Positions 1 to 9,137 are shown, numbered from the stretch's first letter. The stretch is DNA of 64,000 nucleotides from Salinilacustrithrix flava (GCF_041228405.1 NZ_CP133888.1:2852001-2916000); one strand, 5' to 3'. The notes: generated by a model from the sequence alone, not told the origin. Translations and numbers: made by a program.

Positions 1-1
1 C

Positions 2-598
2 CTCGAGCTCGATGGCATCGTGGTCAGCCACTCCCACCCGGACCACTGGCTGGAGCTGCCGGTGCTGCTCAACGCCCTGCGGTACGGCGTGGGTGCGCCG
101 GACCTCGGGATGCCGCTGCTGTGGACGGCGCGCACCGCCGAGCAGTTCGCTGCCATCGCCGCCGAGCCGGAGCCGACCTTCGCCCCGCAGGTCATCGACG
201 AGCGCAGCACGGCGACCATCGGCGACATCGACCTGTCCTTCTCGCGCACCGATCATCCTGTGGAGACCCTGGCGATCCGGGCGGAGCACGCCGGGCACTC
301 GATCGTCTACTCCGCCGACACCGGCGACGCCTGGCGGCTGGCCTCGCTCGGTCCGGACATCGGGCGCACCATCGACCTGGCGATCGTCGAGGCCACGCTC
401 GACGAGGACGACGCCGACGTGGTCCAGCACCTCACCGCGTCCCAGGCCGGCCGCCAGGCGGCCGAAGCGGGTGTGGCAACGTTGGTCCTCACCCACCTCG
501 CACCGGGAAGCGACCCCGAGGCCCGTCGGACCGATGCGGCACGGGCCTTCGCCGGCCCGATCGAGGTGGCCGACATCGACGCCACATTCCGAGCCTGA
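2..598 (+). CDS. MBL-fold metallo-hydrolase, C-terminal part (5' end outside window)
   Basis: The frame is open from the first bases of the window, so the true start lies upstream. The visible part carries the metal-binding signature HSHPDH, typical of the metallo-beta-lactamase fold, followed by later regions with conserved His and Asp (YSADTGD, LVLTHLAPG) that fit the remaining metal ligands. The substrate cannot be read from the sequence; relatives include cyclic phosphodiesterase-like and RNase Z-like hydrolases. It ends 10 nt before rph and is probably co-transcribed with rph and rdgB, as similar MBL proteins often are in actinobacteria. Confidence 0.85.
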   Translation, partial: LELDGIVVSHSHPDHWLELPVLLNALRYGVGAPDLGMPLLWTARTAEQFAAIAAEPEPTFAPQVIDERSTATIGDIDLSFSRTDHPVETLAIRAEHAGHSIVYSADTGDAWRLASLGPDIGRTIDLAIVEATLDEDDADVVQHLTASQAGRQAAEAGVATLVLTHLAPGSDPEARRTDAARAFAGPIEVADIDATFRA

Positions 599-608
599 GG
601 ACGCACAC

Positions 609-1373
609 ATGAGCACCGACACCGAGACGACACGCGGCGACGGGCGCGCCCCGGGCGAGCTCCGCCCGGTCACGATCGAGCGAGACCCCACCGTCATGGC
701 CGAGGGCTCCTGCCTGATCTCCTTCGGCCAGACCAAGGTCCTCTGCACCGCATCGGTGGAGGACGACGTGCCCCGGTGGATGAAGGGCCGGGGCAGCGGC
801 TGGGTGACCGCCGAGTACTCCATGCTCCCGGGTTCGAGCCCCGAACGCGTCGGCCGCGAGGCCGCCAAGGGCAAGCAGAGCGGCCGCACCCAGGAGATCC
901 AGCGCCTCATCGGCCGATCCCTGCGCTCGGTCTGCGACATGCGCCTGCTCGGCGAGCGCCAGGTCACCGTCGACTGCGACGTGCTCCAGGCCGACGGTGG
1001 CACACGCACCGCCGCCATCACCGGCGGCTACCTGGCCCTCCACGACGCCCTCACCCGGCGGGTGGCGGCCGGCGACATCGCCGAGCACCCCCTCACCGCG
1101 TTCTGCGCCGCCATCAGCGTCGGCGTGGTCAAGGGCGTGCCGGTCTGCGATCTGCCGTACCCCGAGGACTCCACCGCGGATGTCGACATGAACGTGGTGA
1201 TGACGTCGGAGGGCAGCTTCGTCGAGGTGCAGGGCACCGCGGAGGGCGCGGCGTTCGGCCGTCCCGTGCTGGACCAGCTGCTCGACCTCGCCGAGCAGGG
1301 CATCGGTCAGCTCGTCGAGCGCCAGCGGGCCTACGTGGCCGACGCGCCGGCGCCTCGCCCCGCTCAGCGATGA
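609..1373 (+). CDS. rph: Ribonuclease PH
   Basis: A 254-residue phosphorolytic 3'-5' exoribonuclease that trims tRNA 3' ends and uses inorganic phosphate to release nucleoside diphosphates. Length and sequence match the family: TAEYSMLP at residues 67-74, GRTQEIQRLIGRSLR at about 92-106, and DCDVLQADGGTRTA in the second half of the fold. The ATG at 609 follows a GAGG ribosome-binding sequence. The gene overlaps rdgB by 4 nt (ATGA), a common rph-rdgB arrangement, so the two are translationally coupled. Confidence 0.97.
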   Translation: MSTDTETTRGDGRAPGELRPVTIERDPTVMAEGSCLISFGQTKVLCTASVEDDVPRWMKGRGSGWVTAEYSMLPGSSPERVGREAAKGKQSGRTQEIQRLIGRSLRSVCDMRLLGERQVTVDCDVLQADGGTRTAAITGGYLALHDALTRRVAAGDIAEHPLTAFCAAISVGVVKGVPVCDLPYPEDSTADVDMNVVMTSEGSFVEVQGTAEGAAFGRPVLDQLLDLAEQGIGQLVERQRAYVADAPAPRPAQR

Positions 1374-1939
1374 CGCACGGGCCGCGCCCGGTGGTGCTGG
1401 CCACGGGCAACGCCCACAAGGTCGACGAGGTCGGCGACATCCTCGGTCCTGGCTGGGTGGTCTCCGCGCAGGATCCCGACGTCGAGGAGACCGGCACCAC
1501 GTTCGAGGAGAACGCGCTGCTCAAGGCGCGCGCGGTGTGCGAGGCGACCGGTGACCTCGCCGTCGCCGACGACAGCGGCATCGAGATCGACGCCCTGGAC
1601 CGCCGCCCCGGCATCCACTCGGCGCGCTGGACCGAGGAGTCCGACTGGATCCCCCGGGTCCTGCGCGAGCTCGACGGCGTGGCGGGGGAGAGGCGGTCGG
1701 GTCGCTACGTCGCCGCGGCCGCGGCAGTGTGGCCCGACGGCCGCGAGGTGGTCGTGCGCGGGGTGGTCGAGGGCCATGTGCCCGATGCCCCCCGGGGTTC
1801 GGGCGGCTTCGGCTACGACCCGATCTTCGTGCCGGTCGAGGGTGACGGCCGGACCTTCGCCGAGATGAGCGCCGACGAGAAGCACGACCTGTCCCATCGG
1901 GGCCGGGCCTTCCGGGCGCTCGTCGAGCACCTCGCCTGA
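1370..1939 (+). CDS. rdgB: dITP/XTP pyrophosphatase (Ham1/RdgB)
   Basis: A 189-residue house-cleaning enzyme that hydrolyses non-canonical purine triphosphates (dITP, XTP) to monophosphates and so keeps them out of nucleic acid. The family signatures are present: TGNAHKVDEV near residues 12-21, DDSGIEIDAL in the middle and GFGYDPIF towards the C terminus. The start ATG overlaps the rph stop as ATGA. The preceding MBL hydrolase and rph probably belong to the same transcript. Confidence 0.96.
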   Translation: MTHGPRPVVLATGNAHKVDEVGDILGPGWVVSAQDPDVEETGTTFEENALLKARAVCEATGDLAVADDSGIEIDALDRRPGIHSARWTEESDWIPRVLRELDGVAGERRSGRYVAAAAAVWPDGREVVVRGVVEGHVPDAPRGSGGFGYDPIFVPVEGDGRTFAEMSADEKHDLSHRGRAFRALVEHLA

Positions 1940-1945
1940 AGGTCG

Positions 1946-2233
1946 CTACAGGTCCTCGGCGGGGTCGTCGTCCTCGGAGGGCCCCCACCGCCAACGGGGT
2001 GGCGTCGGCCCCTTCCGGGTGGAGATCACGACGAGGGCGGCGATGGCGACGACGACCACGAGGAGGTAGGAGGCCTCCGCCGCGCCGCCCGCTCGCTCCG
2101 CGGGGAAGGCGCCAGCGATCAGCACGGCGACGAAGGCGCCGACGGCCGCCCATCCCTGCCACGTGACAGGTGTCCAACCGAAGCCGTACCGCCGGCGCTT
2201 GAACCAGAGCTTGCGCTCGTGCTCCACGATCAT
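1946..2233 (-). CDS. Small two-helix membrane protein
   Basis: A 95-residue protein of unknown function. It has a charged N terminus (MIVEHERKLWFKRRRYGFGW), two hydrophobic helices at about residues 27-47 and 55-75, and an acidic tail ending SEDDDPAEDL. The start is set by a strong ribosome-binding sequence, GAGGAGGA, just upstream. It runs convergent to rdgB, with only 6 nt between the stops. I do not recognise a named family. Confidence 0.8.
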   Translation of the reverse strand: MIVEHERKLWFKRRRYGFGWTPVTWQGWAAVGAFVAVLIAGAFPAERAGGAAEASYLLVVVVAIAALVVISTRKGPTPPRWRWGPSEDDDPAEDL

Positions 2234-2502
2234 CTCCTCCTCGTTGCGTCGACCTCGACCGTGCGCGGGACGGGCGAACCCTGACAGAGGCGAAGGTCCT
2301 CGTCGAGCCGGGGAGGCTGCGGACGTCGTCTCGGACCGCGGGTTCCTGTCAGACCCCCTGGGTTGAATGGTGGGTGGGCGCTCCGGCTGGGGTCGGAGGT
2401 GCCACTCGTCGGCTTCGCGTCGACCGTTCACTGCGATGAGGAAGGAGCGCGGATGCGCTGCCACCGACCACATGCCGGTGATGTCTCGGGGGAGGCGTCG
2501 CC

Positions 2503-3837
2503 GTGACCGATCTGTTGGAACCCGGCGTCGATCCCGACGTCGCCCTCAAGGCGCTCGAGGTTGCGGTGGGGATGGTCCAGGCCGTCGACCTGGATGGGTT
2601 GTCGCCGAAGGAGGAGCTCGCGCTCGTGGGCCGGGTCGAGAAGCTGCGCCGCCGGTTGGATCACGGCACCGACCGCACGGTCGCGCACCTCGATGCGAGT
2701 GCGGCGTTCAGCCTGGATGGGCACAAGACGGCCAAGGGGGCGTTGAAGGCGATCGGGCGGCTGTCGGGGTCGGAGGCGCATGGGCGGGTGCAGACCAGCC
2801 GGGCCCTGCCGAGATTGCCCCTGGTCGAGGCCGCGTATGCCCGGGGGGAGATCCCGACCGAGCACATGCGGGCCATGGCCCGCACCATCGCGAACCCGCG
2901 TGTGGCCGAGTGGGTGCCGGATGCGGATCCGATCTTCGCTCACCACGCCACCGTGCTCGGCTACGACGACTTCGTCGCAGCGCTGCGCCAGTGGGAGGCC
3001 CTGGCCGACGCCGATGGGGCGGATCAGGGTGCGGAGCGGTGCCACGAGCGACGGAACGCGTCGCTGCAGGAATCGGCCATCGATGGGTCGTTCCGTCTCG
3101 AGGCGAACCATGGCGGGTTGCAGGGGGCGGCGATGGCGGAGATCTTCGAACGCTTCGAGACCGCCGAGCTGCATGCCGACTGGGCCGTCGCCCGCGAGGT
3201 GCATGGCGACGACGCCCGCGTCGAGCACCTGGAACGCACCCCCGCGCAGCGGCGGGCGGACGCCATCTTCGAGATCTTCCGCCGCGCCGCCGCATCAGAG
3301 GGCTGCTCGCCGGAGCCGCTGGTCAACATCATCATCGACCAGGACACCTTCGAAGACGAGCTCCGCCGCTCCGCCGGCACGGAAGTCCGGGTCGATCCGA
3401 ACGAGGTGCTCGACCGTCGCCGCTGCCACGCCATGGACGGCACCGTCCTGCGTCCGGCCGAGGCGGTCGCGGCCGCACTGGTCGGCCACGTCCGCCGGGT
3501 GGTGGTCGACTCGGCCGGGACGGTGATCGATCTGGGGCGGAGGCAGCGGCTGTTCACCGGCTCGGCTCGTGACGCTGCGTTCCTCCAAGCCCTGCTGCGA
3601 GGACCGGGCGGGCTCGGCTGCCTCTGGCCTGGTTGTGACGGGCGAGGACGGAGCTTGCAGGTCGACCACCGCGACCCGGCGTGTCGGGGCGGGCCCACCA
3701 ACACCGACAACTCCGATGCGTACTGCGGGTTCCACAACCGCACCAAGGAACACGGCTTCCGCCCCGTCCGCCATCCCGACGGCACCTGGACCATCCACCG
3801 ACCCGACGACGACGGACCCATCACCCCACCCGTCTGA
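2503..3837 (+). CDS. DUF222 / 13E12-repeat family protein with C-terminal HNH nuclease domain
   Basis: A 444-residue protein with the long helical DUF222 region (about residues 10-330) and an HNH endonuclease domain near the C terminus (about 365-410). The HNH part shows a CxxxxC start, LQVDHRDP for the metal-binding His, and a closing CGFHNRTKEHG. Such proteins are multicopy and specific to actinobacteria (the REP13E12 family of mycobacteria), and their role is unsettled. The GTG start is preceded by a GGGGGAG ribosome-binding sequence. The gene stands alone and is convergent with the next gene. Confidence 0.9.
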   Translation: MTDLLEPGVDPDVALKALEVAVGMVQAVDLDGLSPKEELALVGRVEKLRRRLDHGTDRTVAHLDASAAFSLDGHKTAKGALKAIGRLSGSEAHGRVQTSRALPRLPLVEAAYARGEIPTEHMRAMARTIANPRVAEWVPDADPIFAHHATVLGYDDFVAALRQWEALADADGADQGAERCHERRNASLQESAIDGSFRLEANHGGLQGAAMAEIFERFETAELHADWAVAREVHGDDARVEHLERTPAQRRADAIFEIFRRAAASEGCSPEPLVNIIIDQDTFEDELRRSAGTEVRVDPNEVLDRRRCHAMDGTVLRPAEAVAAALVGHVRRVVVDSAGTVIDLGRRQRLFTGSARDAAFLQALLRGPGGLGCLWPGCDGRGRSLQVDHRDPACRGGPTNTDNSDAYCGFHNRTKEHGFRPVRHPDGTWTIHRPDDDGPITPPV

Positions 3838-3917
3838 ACCCCACCCTCGACCCGACGACGGAGCACCGACCACCAGACCGGCCACTCAGACGCGCCCGGC
3901 CGCCAGGAAGGCGCCGC

Positions 3918-4907
3918 TCACCACCCGCGCAGGTCCACCGGCCACTCGTCGACGACCTCGTCGCCGTCGAGCACCCACATGCGATCGTGCTTGGCGACGG
4001 TCGGATCGAGGTGGGCGGGGAGGAGCCGGACCCGGTCGCCGACGGAGACGTCGAGCCCGGCGAAGGTGACGTGCTCGTCGGAGACGATCCAGACCTCCGC
4101 GCCCGGGAGCGAGGGCTTACCGCTGTCCATGCCGAACGCCTTCAGCCCGGCGTCGGCCACCGCCCACCCCTTGGGGCTCACCGAGATGACCGTGGCGTCG
4201 ACGCCGACGGCGATCTCGAAGGGCACGTGCGGCGCGAACGACGTGTCCATCAGCACGTAGGTGCCGGCTTGCACCTCGGTGGCCCACTCGTTGAGCTCGG
4301 CCGTCATCGTCCCGCCGCCCGAGACGACGTCGCCGCCGACCAGGTCATGGGCTCGGAGGAGGAGGCTCATGGCCATCTCGACCGCACCCCGTCGCTCCTC
4401 CCGGTCGAGCAGGGCGTTGACGTGGCCCTCGTAGCCCATGACCCCGCGCACCTGCATGCCAGCGGCGCGAGCGCGATCGGCCAATCGGCCGGCGTCGTCC
4501 ACGGCGCACCCGCAGCGGGGGAGGCCGACCTCGACATCGACGAGCACCCGTTGGATCCCGGCTGCGGCGGCAGCGTCGACCGTCTCGTCCGAGTCGACCG
4601 CCACCGTGACGGGCACGTCGAGCTCCGCCATCGCCCGGAGGCGTCGAGGGTCGAGGGTCTCGTTCGCGAGGAGCAGGTCGTCGCCGAGGCCGGCGCCGGC
4701 CATCCCGAGCACCTCCGCCACCGTGGCGCAGCAGAAGCCGGGGTGCCCGGCATCGATCAGGTGCCGGGCGAGGGCGGTCGACTTGAAGGCCTTGACGTGC
4801 GGGCGCAGCCTCCGTCCCGGGTGGAGCCCCGCCATGCGGGTGACGTTCCGATCGAACACCGCCCGGTCGACGACGAGGGCGGGCGTCTGGAGCTCCGAGA
4901 CGTGCAC
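3918..4907 (-). CDS. DSD1-family PLP-dependent enzyme (D-threonine aldolase / alanine racemase N-terminal fold)
   Basis: A 329-residue protein with an alanine-racemase-like PLP barrel followed by the D-serine-dehydratase-like C-terminal domain of D-threonine aldolases. The motif RPHVKAFKS near residue 35 holds the likely PLP lysine. In this family a C-terminal His/Cys pair usually binds the metal. Substrate (D-threonine, D-serine or similar) is inferred. The GTG start is supported by a TAGCGT box 7 nt upstream, which suggests a leaderless transcript starting inside the end region of the nei gene. It lies 20 nt beyond that gene's stop. Confidence 0.85.
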   Translation of the reverse strand: MHVSELQTPALVVDRAVFDRNVTRMAGLHPGRRLRPHVKAFKSTALARHLIDAGHPGFCCATVAEVLGMAGAGLGDDLLLANETLDPRRLRAMAELDVPVTVAVDSDETVDAAAAAGIQRVLVDVEVGLPRCGCAVDDAGRLADRARAAGMQVRGVMGYEGHVNALLDREERRGAVEMAMSLLLRAHDLVGGDVVSGGGTMTAELNEWATEVQAGTYVLMDTSFAPHVPFEIAVGVDATVISVSPKGWAVADAGLKAFGMDSGKPSLPGAEVWIVSDEHVTFAGLDVSVGDRVRLLPAHLDPTVAKHDRMWVLDGDEVVDEWPVDLRGW

Positions 4908-4927
4908 GCCGTCGACGCTACGCCCGG

Positions 4928-5713
4928 TCAGGGCGACTGGCAGGTGGCGCAGGCGTAGGAGGTGCGGTTCCCGATCGGTATGCGGACCACATCGGCACCG
5001 CACGTCCGGCACCGCTCCTGCTTGTAGACGTGGAACGACTCCTCTCGGGAGATGCTGGTCAGCCGCCGTCCGCCGAGGGGAACGGTGACGATCCGGTTGC
5101 GCTTCAGCCCGAGGCGGAGCTGCTCGACGGACAGGCGCCACAACGTGCGGACCTCGTCCTCCGACAGCGATTGCCCCGGGCGGCTCGGGTCGATGCCGGC
5201 GAGGTGCAGGACCTCGGCGCGGTAGACGTTGCCGACGCCGGCGATCACGGATTGGTCGAGGAGCAGGGCGCCGATGGGCTTGCGGCTCCGCCGGACGGCG
5301 TCGATGAACGGTCGGGGGTCAGCCCGTCGCTGCAGCGGGTCGGGGCCGAGGGTGGCCGTCACCTCGTCGACGACGTCGGGGTCGCGCAGCTCGCAGGTCA
5401 TCGGGCCGGTGAGGTCCCAGGCGGTCGCCTCGCCCGACAGGCGCAGTCGCAGGTTCGGGGATGGCTCGGGTGCCGGGAGCTGGTGGCGTCGGAACTTCCC
5501 GATGAGGCCGAGGTGGACGTACAGCACCTCTCCTCCGTCCCAGTGCAGGAACAGGTGCTTGCCGTGGGCCTCGGTGCCCGTCAGCACCTGGCTGTCGAGG
5601 CGTCGTGCCCCGTCGGCGAAGCGCTCCTGGCGCGTGGTGGCCGCCACCGGGCGGTCGAGGAGGTCCTCCCCCAGATCCCGGGCGAGGCGGTGGATGGTGT
5701 GGCCCTCGGGCAT
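4928..5713 (-). CDS. nei: Fpg/Nei family DNA glycosylase (endonuclease VIII-like, MPEGHT type)
   Basis: A 261-residue base-excision repair enzyme that removes oxidised bases and cleaves the AP site. The N terminus MPEGHT gives the catalytic proline (Pro2) and glutamate (Glu3). The H2TH region lies around GALLLDQSVIAGVGNVYRAE, and a C-terminal zinc finger CxxC...CxxC closes the protein. The MPEGHTIHRLAR start resembles the actinobacterial Nei1 type (M. tuberculosis Rv2464c) more than MutM, which usually begins MPELPEVE. The start is fixed by Pro2; the longer upstream extension is rejected. Confidence 0.93.
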   Translation of the reverse strand: MPEGHTIHRLARDLGEDLLDRPVAATTRQERFADGARRLDSQVLTGTEAHGKHLFLHWDGGEVLYVHLGLIGKFRRHQLPAPEPSPNLRLRLSGEATAWDLTGPMTCELRDPDVVDEVTATLGPDPLQRRADPRPFIDAVRRSRKPIGALLLDQSVIAGVGNVYRAEVLHLAGIDPSRPGQSLSEDEVRTLWRLSVEQLRLGLKRNRIVTVPLGGRRLTSISREESFHVYKQERCRTCGADVVRIPIGNRTSYACATCQSP

Positions 5714-5806
5714 CACGAGAGCATGCCGGGCCGGAACGGCTGCGCGGCCACGCACCGGCATCGACGGGCCCTGTACGAGCGCAGCGAGCGGGCGTACGGT
5801 GAGCCG

Positions 5807-5989
5807 GTGCTGAAGACGATCCTGTTCCTGGCCGTCCTGGGCTGCCTCGCCTGGTTCGGGTCCAAGGAGCTCGAGCTGCGGGGCACGAACGCTCCGGCGA
5901 CCCCGTCGGTCGGGTACCCGACCGTCGATGCCGGCGACGGTGTCGGCAGCGTGGGTGACGGCACCAAGGGCATCCTCGGCGGACCCTGA
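5807..5989 (+). CDS. Small single-helix membrane protein
   Basis: A 60-residue protein of unknown function with one N-terminal transmembrane helix (KTILFLAVLGCLAWFG, residues 3-18) and a Gly/Asp-rich outer tail. The ORF is short, but TACGGT lies exactly 6 nt before the GTG start, the same leaderless promoter layout seen for many other genes here. It is divergent from the nei gene and precedes tRNA-Leu. Confidence 0.62.
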   Translation: MLKTILFLAVLGCLAWFGSKELELRGTNAPATPSVGYPTVDAGDGVGSVGDGTKGILGGP

Positions 5990-6000
5990 GCTCGGGTCGG

Positions 6001-6084
6001 TGCATCAGGTGGGACTCGAACCCACACGCGCTCTCGCGCACAGGGACCTAAACCCTGCGTGTCTGCCAGTTCCACCACTGATGC
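6001..6084 (-). tRNA. tRNA-Leu (anticodon TAG)
   Basis: On the minus strand the sequence folds as a class II tRNA: acceptor arms GCATCAG/CTGATGC, an anticodon loop TTTAGGT with anticodon TAG, a long variable arm (TGCGCGAGAGCGCG region) as expected for leucine, and the T loop TTCGAGT. The discriminator is A; CCA is not encoded. Confidence 0.96.
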
Positions 6085-6130
6085 GTGGAGCAGGACGGTA
6101 CCCGGCGACGCCGCCGCTAGATTCCGACCC

Positions 6131-6733
6131 GTGACCGATCAGCTCCCGACCCCACTCGCCGCCGATCTGCCGGGGCTCGACGCGCAGGGCTTCCAGATCT
6201 ACAACCAGCTCCTGTCGAACCGCATCGTCTTCCTCGGGACCGACGTCAACGACCAGATCGCCAACCAGATCTGCGCCCAGCTCCTGTACCTGGAGGGCCA
6301 GGACCCCGAGAAGGACATCTGGCTGTACATCAACAGCCCGGGCGGCTCCGTCACCGCCGGCATGGCGATCTACGACACGATGAACTTCATCGGCCCGGAC
6401 GTGGCCACCATCTGCATGGGCCTCGCCGCCTCGATGGGCCAGTTCCTCCTGGGCGCCGGCACCAAGGGCAAGCGCTACTCCCTGCCGCATGCCCGGATCA
6501 TGATGCACCAGCCCTCGGGCGGCTTCCAGGGCCAGGCCTCCGACATCGCCATCCAGGCCGAGCAGCTCGCGTTCATCAAGAAGCTGATGGCCGAGCGCAT
6601 CGCCGAGCACACCGGCCAGACCATCGAGCAGATCCAGGCCGACTCCGAGCGCGATCGCTGGTTCACGGCCGAGCAGGCCCTCGAGTACGGCATCGTCGAC
6701 AAGGTCATCACCCGCCGCGGCGAGACCGACTGA
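6131..6733 (+). CDS. clpP: ATP-dependent Clp protease proteolytic subunit (first copy)
   Basis: A 200-residue serine peptidase that forms the barrel of the Clp protease with ClpX or ClpC. The catalytic triad is complete: Ser101 in GLAASMGQ, His126 in MMHQPSGG and Asp175 in SERDRW. The GTG start has TAGATT 7 nt upstream, which suggests a leaderless transcript and argues against the longer upstream start, which would run through tRNA-Leu. A second clpP lies at 24.5 kb with clpX. Two unlike ClpP subunits usually form a mixed barrel in actinobacteria. Confidence 0.96.
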   Translation: MTDQLPTPLAADLPGLDAQGFQIYNQLLSNRIVFLGTDVNDQIANQICAQLLYLEGQDPEKDIWLYINSPGGSVTAGMAIYDTMNFIGPDVATICMGLAASMGQFLLGAGTKGKRYSLPHARIMMHQPSGGFQGQASDIAIQAEQLAFIKKLMAERIAEHTGQTIEQIQADSERDRWFTAEQALEYGIVDKVITRRGETD

Positions 6734-6740
6734 GCCGGAG

Positions 6741-6762
6741 CCGGCGCCCTGCGGGGCGCCGG
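6741..6762. terminator. Bidirectional hairpin between convergent genes
   Basis: A perfect 9-bp stem (CCGGCGCCC / GGGCGCCGG) with a 4-nt loop in the 33-nt gap between the clpP stop and the stop of the convergent lipoprotein gene. It lacks a T-tract, so it may act as a processing or Rho-dependent end signal. Confidence 0.6.
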
Positions 6763-6766
6763 TCGC

Positions 6767-7183
6767 TCAGCAGTTCGACTCGACGTAGACCCGGAGCCGG
6801 TCGCCTGCGGCCTCGACCTCGTCGAAGCGGGGCCGCAGCGCCTGGTAGACGCTCGGCCGGCCGTGCTCGTCGACGTCGCGCCCCGGCTGGAGGCCGGCGA
6901 TGAGGTCGTCGACGAAGGCGATCACCACGTCGACGTCCGCTCGGGCCGCCTCGGGCGCGAGATCGCGCAAGCCCTCCTGGGCGTCGCGAGCGGTGCGGAA
7001 CGTCTCCCGGGCCGCCTCCACGTTGTTCGGGTCCAGGTCGTCGAAGACCGCCTCGAACCGCTGGGTGTCCGCCGCGGCCTCGCAGAACGCGGCCAGGTTC
7101 CCGCCGCCGTCGTCGTCGTTGCACGCACCGCCGACCACGGCGAGCGCGGCGACGAGGAGCGTCGCCGGGAGTCGTCGCGCCAT
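6767..7183 (-). CDS. Putative lipoprotein
   Basis: A 138-residue exported protein with a signal peptide (MARRLPATLLVAALAVVGGAC) whose VGGAC ending is a lipobox with the modified cysteine at residue 21. The rest is a helical, acidic domain (EARETFRTARDAQEGLRDL and similar) with no family that I recognise. Its ATG overlaps the rpe stop by one base, so it is the downstream gene of an rpe operon. Confidence 0.82.
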   Translation of the reverse strand: MARRLPATLLVAALAVVGGACNDDDGGGNLAAFCEAAADTQRFEAVFDDLDPNNVEAARETFRTARDAQEGLRDLAPEAARADVDVVIAFVDDLIAGLQPGRDVDEHGRPSVYQALRPRFDEVEAAGDRLRVYVESNC

Positions 7184-7878
7184 CAAGCCCGGGCGGCCTC
7201 GGCGAGGCGCCGCAGCTCGTCGACGGCGTGGCCCAGGCCGGCCGGGTCCTTGAACATCGACGAACCCGAGATGACCACGTTGGCGCCGGCGCCCACCGGC
7301 CCCCGCACGGTGTCGGGGGAGATGCCGCCGTCGACCTCGATGTCGCAGTCGTGGCCGCGGTCGATGATCCACCGGCGGATGGTGGCCACCTTGGGCTCCA
7401 TCGTGTCGATGTAGCGCTGGCCGCCGAAGCCGGGGTTCACGGTCATCACGAGGACCATGTCGCAGAGGTCGAGGACGTGCTCGACCACCTCGGGGGGCGT
7501 CGACGGGTTGAGCGCCACCGCCGCGCCGGCGCCGAGGTCCTTGATGCGCCCGAGCGTGCGGTGGAGGTGGCGGCAGGTCTCGGCGTGCACGATCACCAGG
7601 CCGCACCCGGCATCGACCCAGGTGTGCAGCAGGGGATCGGGGTCCTCGACCATGAGGTGGGCCTCGAAGAGCAGCTCGGTGCGGTCGCGGCACGACGCGA
7701 TCACGTCGGGACCGAAGGTGAGGTTCGGCACGAACCGCCCGTCCATGACGTCCCACTGGATGCGGTCCACGCCGGCCTCGTCCAGGGCCTCGACGGCATC
7801 CCCCAGGCGGGAGAAGTCCGCCGGGAGGACCGAGGGGGCGATGAGGATGGGGCGGTCGGTCCCGGGGCGGTCACTCAT
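7183..7878 (-). CDS. rpe: Ribulose-phosphate 3-epimerase
   Basis: A 231-residue TIM-barrel enzyme interconverting D-ribulose 5-phosphate and D-xylulose 5-phosphate in the pentose phosphate pathway. Signatures are clear: IAPSVLPADFSRLGDAV at the start, WDVMDGRFVPNLTFGP with a metal-binding Asp, VMTVNPGFGGQ, and IEVDGGIS with the second catalytic Asp. GAGGATGAGG precedes the ATG. It is divergent from the methyltransferase gene at 7944. Confidence 0.96.
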   Translation of the reverse strand: MSDRPGTDRPILIAPSVLPADFSRLGDAVEALDEAGVDRIQWDVMDGRFVPNLTFGPDVIASCRDRTELLFEAHLMVEDPDPLLHTWVDAGCGLVIVHAETCRHLHRTLGRIKDLGAGAAVALNPSTPPEVVEHVLDLCDMVLVMTVNPGFGGQRYIDTMEPKVATIRRWIIDRGHDCDIEVDGGISPDTVRGPVGAGANVVISGSSMFKDPAGLGHAVDELRRLAEAARA

Positions 7879-7943
7879 GGCCTCATCCTCGCAGACCGTC
7901 CTGTGCCTGCTCGGTATCCGGATCGGTCCCCTAGCCTGCGGAA

Positions 7944-9137
7944 GTGCACGACCTGGAGCTCCGCGTCGACGACGTGGCCGTGGGCGGCGACGGCATCGCC
8001 CGAGCCGACGACGGCCGGGTCGTGTTCGTGCACGGCGGGGTGCCCGGCGACGTCCTGACCGCGGTCGTCACCAAGGAGGAGCGCCGCCTGCTCAAGGCCG
8101 ACGCCGTCACCATCCGGACGGCGAGCGACGACCGCACCGTCCCCCCGTGCCCGCACGTGGCCGATGGCTGCGGCGGATGCGGCTGGCAGCACCTGACGGT
8201 GGAGGCCCAGCGGCGCTGGAAGCAGCGGATGGTCGAGGAGAGCCTGCGTCGGCTCGGCCGGCAGGAGGGCTCGGTCTCGCTGGCACCGCCGTTGCCCGAT
8301 CGCGGGTTCCGGACCTCGCTGCGCGTGCTCGTGACCGCCGACGGCCCGGCGTTCCGTGGCGCCCGCTCGCACGAGCCGGTCCCCGTGGCCAGCTGCATGG
8401 TCGCCCATCCGGGCCTCGACGAGATCGTTCGGGACGGGCGGTTCGGCGCCGCCGACGAGGTCACCTTGCGCATCGGCGGCGCGACGGGGGAGCGCCTCGC
8501 CGTGGTGGCGCCGAGCGTCCCCGACGACCTCGCCCTGCCGTCGGACGTGACGGTGGTCGGCGAGGACGAGCTGGCGGAGGGGCGACACGTCTGGTTCAAC
8601 GACGAGGTCGCCGGACGGCGGTTCCGCATCTCGGCCCGCTCCTTCTTCCAGACCCGCACGGACGGAGCCGAGGCCCTCGTGGCCGCGGTCCGAGACGCCG
8701 GCGCCGACGCCTGGGGCCACGGCCGGCTCGCCGATCTCTACGGCGGCGTCGGGCTGTTCGCGTCCACGCTGGGCGAGGGGATGTCCACCGTGCTGGTCGA
8801 ATCGGCCCGGTCCTCGGTCGCCGACGCCGAGCACAACCTCGCCGACCGCGCCGTCGCCGTGGTGCGCAGCTCGGTCGACCGCTGGCGCCCATCGCCGGCG
8901 GATCTCGTCGTGGCCGACCCACCCCGCGCCGGGCTCGGCAAGGCGGCGCTGGCGCCGATCCTGGCCACCGGTGCCCGCCGGCTGGTGCTCGTCAGCTGCG
9001 ATGCCGCTGCCTTCGGTCGGGATGCCGGGCTCCTGGCCGACGCCGGCTTCGAGCGCCGGTCGACGGTGCTGGTCGACCTGTTCCCGCACACCCCCCGGGT
9101 GGAGCTGGTGTCCCGCTTCGATCGGAAGGCGGCGTGA
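7944..9137 (+). CDS. TrmA/RumA-family RNA (uracil-5) methyltransferase
   Basis: A 397-residue SAM-dependent methyltransferase. It has an N-terminal TRAM-like domain (about residues 1-55), an iron-sulfur type cysteine cluster (Cys69, Cys76 and Cys79 in CPHVADGCGGCGW) and a C-terminal Rossmann methylase with LADLYGGVGLFA, VADPPRAGLG and the SCDAAAF motif holding the probable nucleophilic Cys. It most likely makes m5U in rRNA or tRNA; the exact site cannot be read. TAGCCT lies 6 nt before the GTG, which indicates leaderless expression. Confidence 0.9.
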   Translation: MHDLELRVDDVAVGGDGIARADDGRVVFVHGGVPGDVLTAVVTKEERRLLKADAVTIRTASDDRTVPPCPHVADGCGGCGWQHLTVEAQRRWKQRMVEESLRRLGRQEGSVSLAPPLPDRGFRTSLRVLVTADGPAFRGARSHEPVPVASCMVAHPGLDEIVRDGRFGAADEVTLRIGGATGERLAVVAPSVPDDLALPSDVTVVGEDELAEGRHVWFNDEVAGRRFRISARSFFQTRTDGAEALVAAVRDAGADAWGHGRLADLYGGVGLFASTLGEGMSTVLVESARSSVADAEHNLADRAVAVVRSSVDRWRPSPADLVVADPPRAGLGKAALAPILATGARRLVLVSCDAAAFGRDAGLLADAGFERRSTVLVDLFPHTPRVELVSRFDRKAA